This document shows, piece by piece, positions 33,170 through 41,492 of a DNA stretch of 64,000 nt. The stretch is from the NCBI RefSeq assembly GCF_040227235.1, contig NZ_JBELNZ010000004.1, forward strand, positions 434,001 to 498,000, given 5' to 3'. Source of the DNA: Parafrigoribacterium_A soli (GTDB taxonomy: Bacteria > Actinomycetota > Actinomycetes > Actinomycetales > Microbacteriaceae). Under the pieces are notes generated by a model. It ran no database searches and was not told the DNA's origin. It saw only the letters and a list, made by a program, of their open reading frames with translations. Position 1 is the stretch's first letter. Each line of letters opens with the position of its first letter. The position numbers and the translations under genes are program-made.

Positions 33170-33978
33170 GTCTCCGGCCGCAGCGCCGGAAGCGGGGCGA
33201 AGAAGAGGAACACGACAATAGCGAACGCTGGATGGCGTCGTACATGGACATGGTCACCGTGCTCATGTGCATGTTCATCGTTCTGTTCGCGATGTCCGTC
33301 GTGGACCAGAAGAAGTTCGACGAGCTGCGCAACTCGCTCGCGACCGGTTTCGGCACGGTCGCATCCAAGCACATCGACATCAACGAGGGCGTCATCGTTC
33401 CGCCCGACAAGCTCGACGTCAAGGCGAAGAGCCTCGACAGCAAGAACCGCCAGCTGGCGACCATCGAGGTCACCAACCTCATCGCCCTCCGCGAGGAGAT
33501 GAAGCAGAACCTTCAGGCCGCCGGTCTGGCCTCGGCGGTGCAGTTCACCATCGACGGACGCGGCCTCACCGTGCGCCTCGTCGGCTCCGAGACCTACTTC
33601 AACACGAACCGCACCGACCTGAGCGCCGTCGCGATCCGGGTACTGGATGCGGTGGGCCCGCCGCTGAGGCAGAGCCCGTACAGCGTTTCCGTCGAGGGTC
33701 ACGCCGACGCCCGCCAGGCAACGTATCCCTATCCGACAAACTGGGAGCTGTCGTCGGGACGCGCCACCGGGGTGCTTCGCCACCTCGTCGAGGTCGACGG
33801 CGTGCCCGGCGAACGCATCGGCGCCGTCGGTTACGGCTCCGCCAGGCCGCTGTCCACCGGCACGGCTCCCGACGACCTCGCGCTCAACCGGCGAGTGGAC
33901 ATCGTCGTGCTCTCTGATCAGTCGGATGCGGTGCGCTTGCTGCTTGCGGAGGTGGACAAGGCGCTGGAGGGAACGTAA
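33166..33978 (+). CDS. motB: Flagellar stator protein MotB
   Basis: MotB (270 aa). The N-terminal single membrane helix carries the ion-binding Asp in WMASYMDMVTVLMCMFIVLF. The C-terminal OmpA-like peptidoglycan-binding domain has VEGHADARQATYPYPTNWEL, LSSGRATGVLRHLVE and IGAVGYGSARPL. The position after the Asp resembles proton-type stators, though coupling ion cannot be settled by eye. The stop is followed within 2 bp by a repeat pair where many actinobacterial loci carry fliL. Confidence 0.95.
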   Translation: MSLRPQRRKRGEEEEHDNSERWMASYMDMVTVLMCMFIVLFAMSVVDQKKFDELRNSLATGFGTVASKHIDINEGVIVPPDKLDVKAKSLDSKNRQLATIEVTNLIALREEMKQNLQAAGLASAVQFTIDGRGLTVRLVGSETYFNTNRTDLSAVAIRVLDAVGPPLRQSPYSVSVEGHADARQATYPYPTNWELSSGRATGVLRHLVEVDGVPGERIGAVGYGSARPLSTGTAPDDLALNRRVDIVVLSDQSDAVRLLLAEVDKALEGT

Positions 33979-33980
33979 AG

Positions 33981-34036
33981 GCGCTTCGACAGGCTCAGCG
34001 ACCGAGTTTCCGGTCCCTGAGCCTGTCGAAGGGAAC
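33981..34036. repeat. Palindromic repeat pair between motB and fliM
   Basis: Forward copy (33981-34004) and reverse copy (34012-34035) with a 7-nt loop. It would form a strong terminator hairpin after motB and lies 50 bp before the fliM promoter. Confidence 0.82.
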
Positions 34037-34086
34037 GTAGCGGCGGCGTGGGCCCAAACTCAGCAAACGTCTGTGCCCAATATTTC

Positions 34087-34113
34087 TTACCGTGGGGTAC
34101 AGCCTGCCGATAG
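34087..34113 (+). promoter_or_regulatory. Sigma-28-like promoter of fliM-fliN-fliOPQR-flhBA
   Basis: TTAC (34087-34090), 15 bp, GCCGATAG (34106-34113). The expected start (about 7-9 nt after the -10) coincides with the GTG of fliM at 34122, so the mRNA may be leaderless. Confidence 0.83.
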
Positions 34114-34121
34114 TGCTCGTT

Positions 34122-35021
34122 GTGACGGTCCAGGAACAAGCAGTTGTCGGCGTGCCCGCAAAATCGGGCAAGACGGTGGAAGTGTACGACTTCCGCCGCC
34201 CGACCACGCTCGCGCGCGAACACTCGCGCGTTCTGGAGCTCGCCTTCGAGACCTTCGCGCGTCAGTGGGCCACCCAGCTCACCGCCAAGGTTCGCGTGCT
34301 CTCGCAGGTCAGCTGCGAGCAGGTCATCATGCTCAGCTACGACGCCTACGCCGCCTCGCTGCCCGCGACCACGGCCATGGTGCTGTGCGTGCTCGAGGAT
34401 GTCATTCCCAAGGCGATCATCCAGTTCCCCACCTCATCCGCACTCAGCTGGATCGGATACATGCTCGGCGGCCACGGCGCGAACGTGGCCGAGGAGCGCA
34501 AGTTCACCCAGGTCGAGCAGGCTCTCATCCGCCGCCTCATGGACGACGCACTCGAGGACCTGCGCTACTCGCTCGGCGGGCTGCTGCAGAACGCGATCCG
34601 CATGGATGCCTTCCAATACAACTCGCAGTTCGCCCAGGCCGCCGCGACGAACGACCTCATGATCGTCGCGACCTTCGACATCCGCGTCGGTGACGCCGTG
34701 GCCCCGGCCACCGTGGCGATTCCCGCGGAGGCCCTGCTCCCGCAGCTCGGCGACGCCAACCCCACGCGAACCGCCGCCGAAGCCAAGGAGCTCATCGAGG
34801 TGCAGCTCGCCTGGGCACCGGTGGAGCTCGCGCTGCGACTCGCGGTCGCCAGTGTGAAGCCCAGCGACATCCTCAACCTGGCGGTCGGCGACGTGCTGCC
34901 GATTCCGCATCCACAACACCGTCCACTCGAACTGGCTGTCGACGGCCGCCTCATGGGCCACGCCGCGGTCGGTGCCAACGGCTCCCGTCTCGCCTGCGTC
35001 GTCGTCGGCACAGAGTCCTGA
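34122..35021 (+). CDS. fliM: Flagellar motor switch protein FliM
   Basis: FliM (299 aa) of the C-ring. The middle domain (FETFARQWATQLTAKVRVLS, VSCEQVIMLSYDAYAASLPA, FTQVEQALIRRLMDDALEDL) and the C-terminal SpoA domain (LAVASVKPSDILNLAVGDVL, PLELAVDGRLMGHAAVGANG) are clear. I chose GTG 34122; the open frame upstream runs through the promoter. The usual N-terminal CheY-binding peptide (LSQDEIDALL type) is absent: the protein starts VTVQEQAVVGVPAKSGKTVE. With no Shine-Dalgarno and a start at the predicted transcript end, translation is probably leaderless. Confidence 0.92.
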   Translation: MTVQEQAVVGVPAKSGKTVEVYDFRRPTTLAREHSRVLELAFETFARQWATQLTAKVRVLSQVSCEQVIMLSYDAYAASLPATTAMVLCVLEDVIPKAIIQFPTSSALSWIGYMLGGHGANVAEERKFTQVEQALIRRLMDDALEDLRYSLGGLLQNAIRMDAFQYNSQFAQAAATNDLMIVATFDIRVGDAVAPATVAIPAEALLPQLGDANPTRTAAEAKELIEVQLAWAPVELALRLAVASVKPSDILNLAVGDVLPIPHPQHRPLELAVDGRLMGHAAVGANGSRLACVVVGTES

Positions 35022-35053
35022 GTCCCACTTTCCCGCACCACCAAGGAGACACC

Positions 35054-35764
35054 GTGAAGAAGTCCACCAACCTCAGCCTGCAGGATGCAGCAGCCGACGC
35101 GCTGGTGCCCCTGCTGCCCAGCGCGACGACCATCACCTGGACACACGTTGAGGATGGCGCCTCGCTCGCCGACCAGGTCGGCTCCGCGGTCGTCGCATCC
35201 TTCGTGGGCACCACCGCCGCCGACATCGCCGTCGTGCTCGCCGACTCCGCCGCGCTGGCCGAGGCGGCGGGCACAGACTCGCTCGTCTCCACCGCGGATG
35301 TGCTGCGCCCCGCACTCGAGGCAGCGGCAGCGCCGCTCGGCACGGGTGTGCTGGGCGAGGCGTCCATCGATGACGCCGCAGCCCTCTTCGCCGATGAGGA
35401 CACCGTCGTCTACGCCCTCAAAGCAGGGAAGACGGCCGCCGGCTGGTTCGCCATCCGGGTGCGGGCGGGCGGCGCCATCTGGGGCTCGGCCACCGACCCG
35501 AAGCGCAGCGTCGCCGGCAAGCTCGGCCGCATCAGCAACGTCGAGATGGCGCTCACGGTCGAGATCGGCCGCACCCGCATGGCCGTGCGCGACGTGCTCA
35601 ACCTCGAGCCGGGCGCCGTGATCGAACTGGACCGTTCCGCGGGAGCCCCCGCCGACATCCTGCTCAACGGCCGCCTCATCGCCCACGGCGAGATCGTGGT
35701 CGTCGATCAGGACTACGCCGTGCGCATCACCCAGATCCTCGACGTCGCCGAGAGCATGAGCTGA
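35054..35764 (+). CDS. fliN: Flagellar motor switch protein FliN with long N-terminal domain
   Basis: A 236-aa protein. The last ~80 residues form the FliN SpoA domain (NVEMALTVEIGRTRMAVRDV, LNLEPGAVIELDRSAGAPAD, ILLNGRLIAHGEIVVVDQDY). The first ~150 residues form an extra domain (ITWTHVEDGASLADQVGSAV; FADEDTVVYALKAGKTAAGW) similar in arrangement to FliY/CheC-like extensions, though the CheC phosphatase motif is not evident. FliN with FliM forms the C-ring base and docks FliH. RBS AAGGAGA before the ATG. Confidence 0.9.
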   Translation: MKKSTNLSLQDAAADALVPLLPSATTITWTHVEDGASLADQVGSAVVASFVGTTAADIAVVLADSAALAEAAGTDSLVSTADVLRPALEAAAAPLGTGVLGEASIDDAAALFADEDTVVYALKAGKTAAGWFAIRVRAGGAIWGSATDPKRSVAGKLGRISNVEMALTVEIGRTRMAVRDVLNLEPGAVIELDRSAGAPADILLNGRLIAHGEIVVVDQDYAVRITQILDVAESMS

Positions 35765-35768
35765 ACCG

Positions 35769-36356
35769 ATGGACACCTTTCTCGCCGGCGCTCGCGTCAT
35801 CGTCTCGCTGGCCGTCGTGCTCGGTCTGCTCTGGATGCTGCAGCGTCGCCTGACGCGCGGCTCCCGCAAGAGCGCGGCCGGGCATCCCGTGACCATCGTG
35901 ACCAAGCAGGCGATCTCGCCCAAGGCATCCGTCGTGATCATCGACGTCGAGGGCACCCGCCTGCTGCTCGGAGTGACCGAGCACGCCGTGAGCGTGCTGC
36001 AGACCGGTGATGCACCCGAGCCCGTCATCGAGGTTGCACCCGCGACCGCTCCGGCGTCCGGTGCCCGCGCGTTCGCGGAGTCGCTGAGCAAGGTCACCGC
36101 CGCGAAGATCTCCACCGTGAAGCCCGTGGCGCGAGTCACGAAGGCTGCAGTCAGCGCTTCGACAAGCTCAGGGACCGTGAAGGGCTCAGCGACCGCGACC
36201 AAGCGCGCTTCGACAGGCTCAGCCACCGCCACCACGACGAAGGCGCCCGACCTCGCGCCCGTTGCGGCCTTCTCCGGCCAGGGCCCGCTTGCGGGCTCGA
36301 TCATCTCCCCCGCCACCTGGAAGCAGCTGGGCGCGAGTCTGCGACGGAGCCGGTGA
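35769..36356 (+). CDS. fliO: Flagellar biosynthesis protein FliO, with repeat-derived segment
   Basis: A 195-aa FliO. It has one N-terminal membrane helix (VIVSLAVVLGLLWMLQRRLT) and a small cytoplasmic domain (VTIVTKQAISPKASVVIIDV, RLLLGVTEHAVSVLQTGD). The C-terminal linker contains two in-frame copies of the dispersed repeat (36155-36228), translated as ASTSSGTV and RASTGSAT. FliO helps FliP ring assembly. Low similarity in this family means the assignment leans on position between fliN and fliP. It overlaps fliP by 4 bp (GTGA). Confidence 0.85.
   Translation: MDTFLAGARVIVSLAVVLGLLWMLQRRLTRGSRKSAAGHPVTIVTKQAISPKASVVIIDVEGTRLLLGVTEHAVSVLQTGDAPEPVIEVAPATAPASGARAFAESLSKVTAAKISTVKPVARVTKAAVSASTSSGTVKGSATATKRASTGSATATTTKAPDLAPVAAFSGQGPLAGSIISPATWKQLGASLRRSR
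36155..36228 (+). repeat. Two REP-like copies inside fliO
   Basis: Forward copies at 36155-36177 and 36206-36228 keep the fliO frame open. They encode a Ser/Thr/Gly-rich low-complexity linker. Confidence 0.8.
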
Positions 36357-37216
36357 CCCTCTTCGACGTCAGCGACGCCAGGTCGCATCGGCGCTGGACC
36401 GCCGCCCGCTGGGGCATCGCCATCATGCTCGTCCTGATGTCGATCGTCGTCATCGTGCTGGTGAGCGCCAATTCGGGTCAGGCCGCTCCGATCGCTCCAA
36501 CGCCGCCGACCGACCCGTCGACGCCGACGCCCACCGACGGACTCGGCGGAGTCTCGCTGCAGATCAACGGACCGAACGGCGGCCCGTCGAGCTCGATCAT
36601 CACGCTCGTCGGCATCACGCTGCTGTCCGTCGCTCCGGCGCTGCTGCTCATGATGACCTCGTTCACCAAGATCTTCGTGGTGCTCGCCATCACCCGCAAC
36701 GCGCTCGCGCTGCCGTCGATTCCGCCGAACCAGGTGCTCGCCGGGCTCGCGCTGTTCCTGACGCTGTTCATCATGGGACCGGTCATCGGCGACATCAACA
36801 ACCTCGGCATCCAGCCGTACCTGCACGGCACGCTGTCGTTCAACGATGCGCTGTCAGCCGGATCGGCGCCGCTTCAGCACTTCATGCTCGCGCACACCAA
36901 ACAGGAGGACCTCGCACTCATGACGAGGTCGGCCGGCATGGCCAACCCGTCGAATCCCGAGTCCGTGCCGCTGCTCACCCTGATCCCGGCGTTCATGCTC
37001 TCCGAACTGCGTTCGGCCTTCATCATCGGCTTCGTCATCTTCGTGCCGTTCCTCGTCATCGACCTCGTCGTGGCCGCCGCGCTCATGTCCATGGGCATGA
37101 TGATGCTGCCGCCCGTGATGATCTCGCTCCCGTTCAAGATCCTCCTGTTCGTGCTTGTCGACGGATGGGGACTGATCATCACCTCGCTCATCACGAGTTA
37201 TCACGGAGGTGGCTGA
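36353..37216 (+). CDS. fliP: Flagellar type III export gate protein FliP
   Basis: FliP (287 aa), core of the export gate. An N-terminal membrane/signal segment (WGIAIMLVLMSIVVIVLVSA) and Pro/Thr linker precede the conserved region: LLSVAPALLLMMTSFTKIFV, LAITRNALALPSIPPNQVLA, GLALFLTLFIMGPV, and the C-terminal VAAALMSMGMMMLPPVMISL followed by LPFKILLFVLVDGW. Starts at GTG overlapping fliO and shares a base with the fliQ ATG. Confidence 0.96.
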   Translation: MTLFDVSDARSHRRWTAARWGIAIMLVLMSIVVIVLVSANSGQAAPIAPTPPTDPSTPTPTDGLGGVSLQINGPNGGPSSSIITLVGITLLSVAPALLLMMTSFTKIFVVLAITRNALALPSIPPNQVLAGLALFLTLFIMGPVIGDINNLGIQPYLHGTLSFNDALSAGSAPLQHFMLAHTKQEDLALMTRSAGMANPSNPESVPLLTLIPAFMLSELRSAFIIGFVIFVPFLVIDLVVAAALMSMGMMMLPPVMISLPFKILLFVLVDGWGLIITSLITSYHGGG

Positions 37217-37488
37217 TGAACCCCAATGCCGTACTGGACATCGCCATGCAGGGCATCATCGTCGCTGCGAAGCTGTCTGCGCCCATCCTCGTCACGTCTC
37301 TTGTGGTCGGCTTCGCGATCTCGCTGCTGCAGTCGATCACGCAGATCCAGGAGGTGACCCTGTCGTTCGTGCCGAAGGCGGCCGCGGTGGGCATCGCCCT
37401 GGTGGTCTGCGGCAACTGGATGATCTCGGAGATGGTCAGCTTCACGCAGGGACTGTTCGCGTCGATCCCCAACCTGCTCGGGGGCTGA
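37216..37488 (+). CDS. fliQ: Flagellar export gate protein FliQ
   Basis: FliQ (90 aa). There are two membrane helices (APILVTSLVVGFAISLLQSI and VGIALVVCGNWMISEMVSFT) joined by the conserved TQIQEVTLSFVPKAAAVG. The ATG overlaps the fliP TGA by one base. It has the length and motif order of the family. Confidence 0.96.
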   Translation: MNPNAVLDIAMQGIIVAAKLSAPILVTSLVVGFAISLLQSITQIQEVTLSFVPKAAAVGIALVVCGNWMISEMVSFTQGLFASIPNLLGG

Positions 37489-37489
37489 T

Positions 37490-38248
37490 GTGAACATTCC
37501 GCTGAACCTGGCCTGGCTCGAGTCGACATCGCTCGCCGCAGTGCGCATGACGGTGTTCCTCTTTCTCGCGCCGCCGTTCTCGTTCAACGCGATCCCGGCC
37601 AGAATCAAGGCGATGCTGGCGATCGGGCTCTCGCTCGCCGTCTCGCCCGCGGTTTCACGCAACTACCACACGCTCGAAACACCCGAATACCTCATGGCGC
37701 TCGTGCTCGAGCTCGTCGTTGGTGCGGTGCTCGGACTGCTCGTCATGCTCGTCTTCGCCGCGATCCAGTCGGCCGGTAGCCTCATCGACCTGTTCGGTGG
37801 CTTCTCGATGGCGCAGGGCTTCGACCCGCTGTCGATGATCAACGGCGCCCAGTTCACGCGGCTGTTCCAGATGACGGCCCTCGCGCTCATGTTCAGCTCC
37901 GGCGCGTACCAGATCATCATCGGCGGGCTCACCCGCAGCTTCACCGCCTTTCCCATCGGCGGCGGCATTGACCTCAGCGAGCCGGTGCAGGCGATGACGA
38001 CCGGCCTCACCCAGATGTTCCTCGCCTCGGTGCAGATCGCGGGCCCGCTGCTTGTCGTGCTGTTCCTCGCCGACGCCGGCCTCGGCCTGCTCACCCGCGT
38101 CGCGCCCGCGCTCAACGCATTCACGATGAGCTTCCCGCTCAAGATCATGATGACCCTAACGCTCGTCAGCGTCATCTTCGTCGCCCTGCCCGGCGTCGTC
38201 TCGAAGCTCACCGGCGACGCCATCAAGGTTCTGGCGGGGGTGGGCTAA
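37490..38248 (+). CDS. fliR: Flagellar export gate protein FliR
   Basis: FliR (252 aa), polytopic gate subunit. Typical features are the N-terminal ARMTVFLFLAPPFS-like segment (AVRMTVFLFLAPPFSFNAIP), ELVVGAVLGLLVMLVFAAIQ, DLFGGFSMAQGFDPLSMING and the C-terminal LADAGLGLLTRVAPALNAF. It starts at GTG 37490, one base after the fliQ stop, and its stop abuts the flhB ATG. Confidence 0.95.
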   Translation: MNIPLNLAWLESTSLAAVRMTVFLFLAPPFSFNAIPARIKAMLAIGLSLAVSPAVSRNYHTLETPEYLMALVLELVVGAVLGLLVMLVFAAIQSAGSLIDLFGGFSMAQGFDPLSMINGAQFTRLFQMTALALMFSSGAYQIIIGGLTRSFTAFPIGGGIDLSEPVQAMTTGLTQMFLASVQIAGPLLVVLFLADAGLGLLTRVAPALNAFTMSFPLKIMMTLTLVSVIFVALPGVVSKLTGDAIKVLAGVG

Positions 38249-39427
38249 ATGGCGGATTCGCAGGAACGTACCGAAAACGCGACCCAGAAGCGGATGAAGG
38301 AGGTCCGCTCCAAGGGACAGCTCTCCAAGTCGCAGGACCTCACCGCCTGGCTCGGCGTCGCCGCGGCAGGCGTCATGATTCCGATCACCATCTCGAATGG
38401 ATCGGAAGCCGGCACCCACCAGGTCATGAACATCGGCACGATCGCCGCGCATCCGACACCGGAGCTCGCGACCACCATGCTCGGCGACGGAATGCAGACC
38501 ATCCTCGCCACTCTCGGACCGCTGCTCGCCGCCGTGGCCGTCGTCATCCTGCTGGGCTCTGCGCTGCAGGGCGGCATCCACTTCAAGAAGTTCGAGGGCA
38601 AGTTCGAGCAGTTCAATCTGCTGAACGGCGTGAAGCGCGTCTTCGGCACCCAGGCGCTGTGGGAGGGAGTCAAGTCTCTCGTGAAGACCGCCGTCGTAGG
38701 CCTCGTGCTGCTCGTCGTCGTGGAGTCCCTCATGCCGGTGCTGATGGGTGCGGGCGGGCTGCCGGTGTCGGCGCTGCTCGACGCGGCGAGCGCCGGGGCC
38801 GGCTCGCTCATCCAGTTCGCCGTGGTCGCGGGCCTCGGGCTCGCCGCCTTCGACGTCTTCGTCGTGATGAAGCGCAACCAGAAGAAGACGAAGATGAGCA
38901 AGAAAGAGGTCAAGGACGAGGCCAAGAGCACGGATGGCGACCCGCTCATCAAGTCGCAGCGCCGTTCGCGCCAGCTCATCATGAGTCGCAACCGCATGAT
39001 GGCGGGCATCGCGAGCGCGGATGTCGTGGTCGTCAACCCGACGCACATCGCCGTCGCCCTCAAGTACGAACCCGGCAAGTCGGCCCCGAGGGTCGTCGCG
39101 AAGGGGCAGGGCGAGGTCGCCGCGCGAATCCGCGAGAAGGCGGCTGAGGAGAACGTGCCGATGGTGCGCGACATCCCGCTCGCCCGCGCGATTCACGCCG
39201 CGTGCGAGATCGGCCAGGAGATTCCGGTCGACCTCTACGACGCTGTCGCCCGCGTGCTCGCCTTCGTCATGGCCCTGCACAAGCGAGGTGCGGCATCCGG
39301 TGTGCACACCATGACCCCGCCAGCACCACAGCGTCCGGCTCCCGACGCGCCGTACCAGGCCACCCGCACCACCGGCGCCGCTCGCACGATGACGCCGACA
39401 CGATCACTGACTCAGAGCACTCCATGA
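38249..39427 (+). CDS. flhB: Flagellar export specificity switch protein FlhB
   Basis: FlhB (392 aa). The N-terminal ERTENATQKRMKEVRSKGQL is followed by four membrane segments. The cytoplasmic domain has the autocleavage motif NPTH (DVVVVNPTHIAVALKYEPGK), then APRVVAKGQGEVAARIREKA, VPMVRDIPLARAIHAACEIG and IPVDLYDAVARVLAFVMALH. A Pro/Thr-rich C-terminal tail of about 40 residues ends the protein. It works with FliK to change export from hook to filament substrates. Confidence 0.97.
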   Translation: MADSQERTENATQKRMKEVRSKGQLSKSQDLTAWLGVAAAGVMIPITISNGSEAGTHQVMNIGTIAAHPTPELATTMLGDGMQTILATLGPLLAAVAVVILLGSALQGGIHFKKFEGKFEQFNLLNGVKRVFGTQALWEGVKSLVKTAVVGLVLLVVVESLMPVLMGAGGLPVSALLDAASAGAGSLIQFAVVAGLGLAAFDVFVVMKRNQKKTKMSKKEVKDEAKSTDGDPLIKSQRRSRQLIMSRNRMMAGIASADVVVVNPTHIAVALKYEPGKSAPRVVAKGQGEVAARIREKAAEENVPMVRDIPLARAIHAACEIGQEIPVDLYDAVARVLAFVMALHKRGAASGVHTMTPPAPQRPAPDAPYQATRTTGAARTMTPTRSLTQSTP

Positions 39428-39443
39428 CCACGGGAGAGAAGAA

Positions 39444-41492
39444 ATGAAACGCAACCTCACGCTGCTGGCCGTCCCGGTCGGCGTCGTCGGCATCATCCTG
39501 CTGCTCGTGGTGCCAATCCCTGCATGGATCCTCGACTTCCTCATCATCATCAACATCCTGTTCGCGCTCATCATCCTGCTGACCAGCATGTTCGTGAAGA
39601 AGCCGCTCGACTTCTCGATCTTCCCCTCGCTGCTGCTCGTCGCCACACTGTTCCGGCTCGGCCTCAACGTCGCATCCACGAGGCTCGTGCTCGGCCAGGG
39701 CTATGCCGGCGAGGTGATCGCATCCTTCGGGCACGTCGCCGTCGGCGGCTCGCTCATCATCGGCGCCGTCATCTTCCTCATCCTCGTCGTCATCCAGTTC
39801 GTGGTGGTCACCAAGGGTGCCGAGCGAGTCGCCGAGGTCGGCGCGCGGTTCACCCTCGATGCCATGCCCGGCAAGCAGATGGCGATCGACGCCGACCTGA
39901 ACGCCGGCCTCATCACCGACGACCAGGCCAGGCACCGTCGAGCAGAGGTCTCCGCGGAAGCCGACTTCTACGGCGCGATGGACGGTGCGTCCAAGTTCGT
40001 CAAGGGTGATGCGATCGCGGGCCTCGTCATCATCATCATCAACGTCGTCGGCGGCATCGCGATCGGAATGATCCAGCGCGGCCTGGACATCGGCAGCGCC
40101 GTCAGCACCTACACGCTGCTGACCATCGGCGACGGACTCGTCACCCAGATCCCCGCGCTGCTCATGGCGGTCTCCACCGGCATGATCGTCACGAGGTCGA
40201 GCGCCGAGAACGACCTCGGCTCGGCAGCATCGAAGCAGCTGACCCAGTCGCGCACCGCGCTCATGATTGCCGGATGCGCCGCGATCGTCATGGGGTTCAT
40301 CCCCGGCATGCCGCTGCTCACCTTCATCACCATCGGCGCGGGCCTCATCATCGCCTCGCAGCGCATCAAGGCCTCGGAGAAGGCGAAGCAGGTGGCACAG
40401 GAGATCGCGGATACCACCGCGCGCGCCCCGGAGACGGAGACCACGGAGACGCTGATCGAGGAGATGCGCGTACACGCGCTCGAGATCCTGCTGGCACCCG
40501 ACCTCGTGGACATCGTCTCGGGCACCTCGGACGACCTGCTCGCGAGGGTGCGCGCCCTGCGTCGCAAGATCGCCCTCGAACTCGGCATTGTCGTGCCACC
40601 GGTGCGCACGCGCGACAGCGTCGACCTGCCGTCGGGCACCTACATGATCCGCATCGCGGGTGTCGAGGCGGGTCAGGGGCTCGCGCCGGGCGGCAAGGTG
40701 CTCGCCCTCGGCGACGCGCTCGACACGCTCCCGGGCGTGGCCACGGTCGAGCCCGTGTTCGGACTCGCCGGCAAGTGGATCCCGAGCGAGATGCGCCACA
40801 GCGCCGAGCTCACCGGTGCGACGGTCATCGACCGCGTTTCGGTTCTCGTGACACACCTGTCGTCGCTCATCACCAACAATGCCGCGAGGCTCCTCACCCG
40901 GGAAGACGTTCGCGTGCTCACCGAGGGTGTCAAGCACGTCAGCCCCTCCGCCGTCGACGAGCTCGTGCCGAACCTGCTCTCGCTCGCCGAGGTGCAGCGG
41001 GTGCTTCAGGGCCTGCTCGCGGAGCAGGTCTCGATCAACGACCTCCCGCGCATCTACGAGGCGCTGTCGCTGCGGGCGAAGCTCTCCACCGACCCGGAGG
41101 GCCTCATCGAGACCGCCAGGCAGGCACTCGGCCCGGCCATCACGTCGAAGTACATCGACGGCACAGTGCTGAGGGTCATCATGATCGACCCGAACGTCGA
41201 GCAGTCGATGCTCGAGGGCATGCGGCAGTCGGACTCCGGAACGCAGATCATGATGGATCAGAACACGATCGAGGCCGTGCTCAACTCGGTGAAGGATGCC
41301 CTGGCGACCGTGGAGGCGACCGGCCAGGGAGCCGTGCTCGTGTGCGCCCCCGCGCTGCGCCCGGCCGTACGCAGACTGGTCTCCTCCCAGTCGGGCGGGC
41401 TACCCGTGCTCTCCTATCAAGAGGTAACCTCGTCGAACGCAGATATCGAAACCGTGGGGGTGGTCCGTGTCGCCGCGATTACTGCAGCTTGA
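39444..41492 (+). CDS. flhA: Flagellar export gate protein FlhA
   Basis: FlhA (682 aa). There are eight membrane helices in the first ~330 residues with the FHIPEP signature RLGLNVASTRLVLGQGYAGE and the loop AERVAEVGARFTLDAMPGKQ, then DADLNAGLITDDQARHRRAE. The C-terminal cytoplasmic domain (about 350-682) binds chaperone-substrate complexes (LPSGTYMIRIAGVEAGQGLA; DEVPNLLS-like VDELVPNLLSLAEVQRVLQG). RBS GGGAGAGAAG before the ATG. It overlaps flhF by 26 bp. Confidence 0.97.
   Translation: MKRNLTLLAVPVGVVGIILLLVVPIPAWILDFLIIINILFALIILLTSMFVKKPLDFSIFPSLLLVATLFRLGLNVASTRLVLGQGYAGEVIASFGHVAVGGSLIIGAVIFLILVVIQFVVVTKGAERVAEVGARFTLDAMPGKQMAIDADLNAGLITDDQARHRRAEVSAEADFYGAMDGASKFVKGDAIAGLVIIIINVVGGIAIGMIQRGLDIGSAVSTYTLLTIGDGLVTQIPALLMAVSTGMIVTRSSAENDLGSAASKQLTQSRTALMIAGCAAIVMGFIPGMPLLTFITIGAGLIIASQRIKASEKAKQVAQEIADTTARAPETETTETLIEEMRVHALEILLAPDLVDIVSGTSDDLLARVRALRRKIALELGIVVPPVRTRDSVDLPSGTYMIRIAGVEAGQGLAPGGKVLALGDALDTLPGVATVEPVFGLAGKWIPSEMRHSAELTGATVIDRVSVLVTHLSSLITNNAARLLTREDVRVLTEGVKHVSPSAVDELVPNLLSLAEVQRVLQGLLAEQVSINDLPRIYEALSLRAKLSTDPEGLIETARQALGPAITSKYIDGTVLRVIMIDPNVEQSMLEGMRQSDSGTQIMMDQNTIEAVLNSVKDALATVEATGQGAVLVCAPALRPAVRRLVSSQSGGLPVLSYQEVTSSNADIETVGVVRVAAITAA

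Noticed and set aside
34092..34121. Longer fliM start at 34092
   Set aside because: It would place the promoter -10 box within the coding region and has no ribosome site.
34565..36826. 753-codon open frame on the minus strand opposite fliM-fliP
   Set aside because: Antisense shadow of GC-rich codons; it crosses four real flagellar genes, has His/Arg/Asp-rich composition and no domain.
39267..40937. 556-codon minus-strand frame opposite flhB-flhA
   Set aside because: Shadow of flhA third-position GC; repeats of charged residues only.
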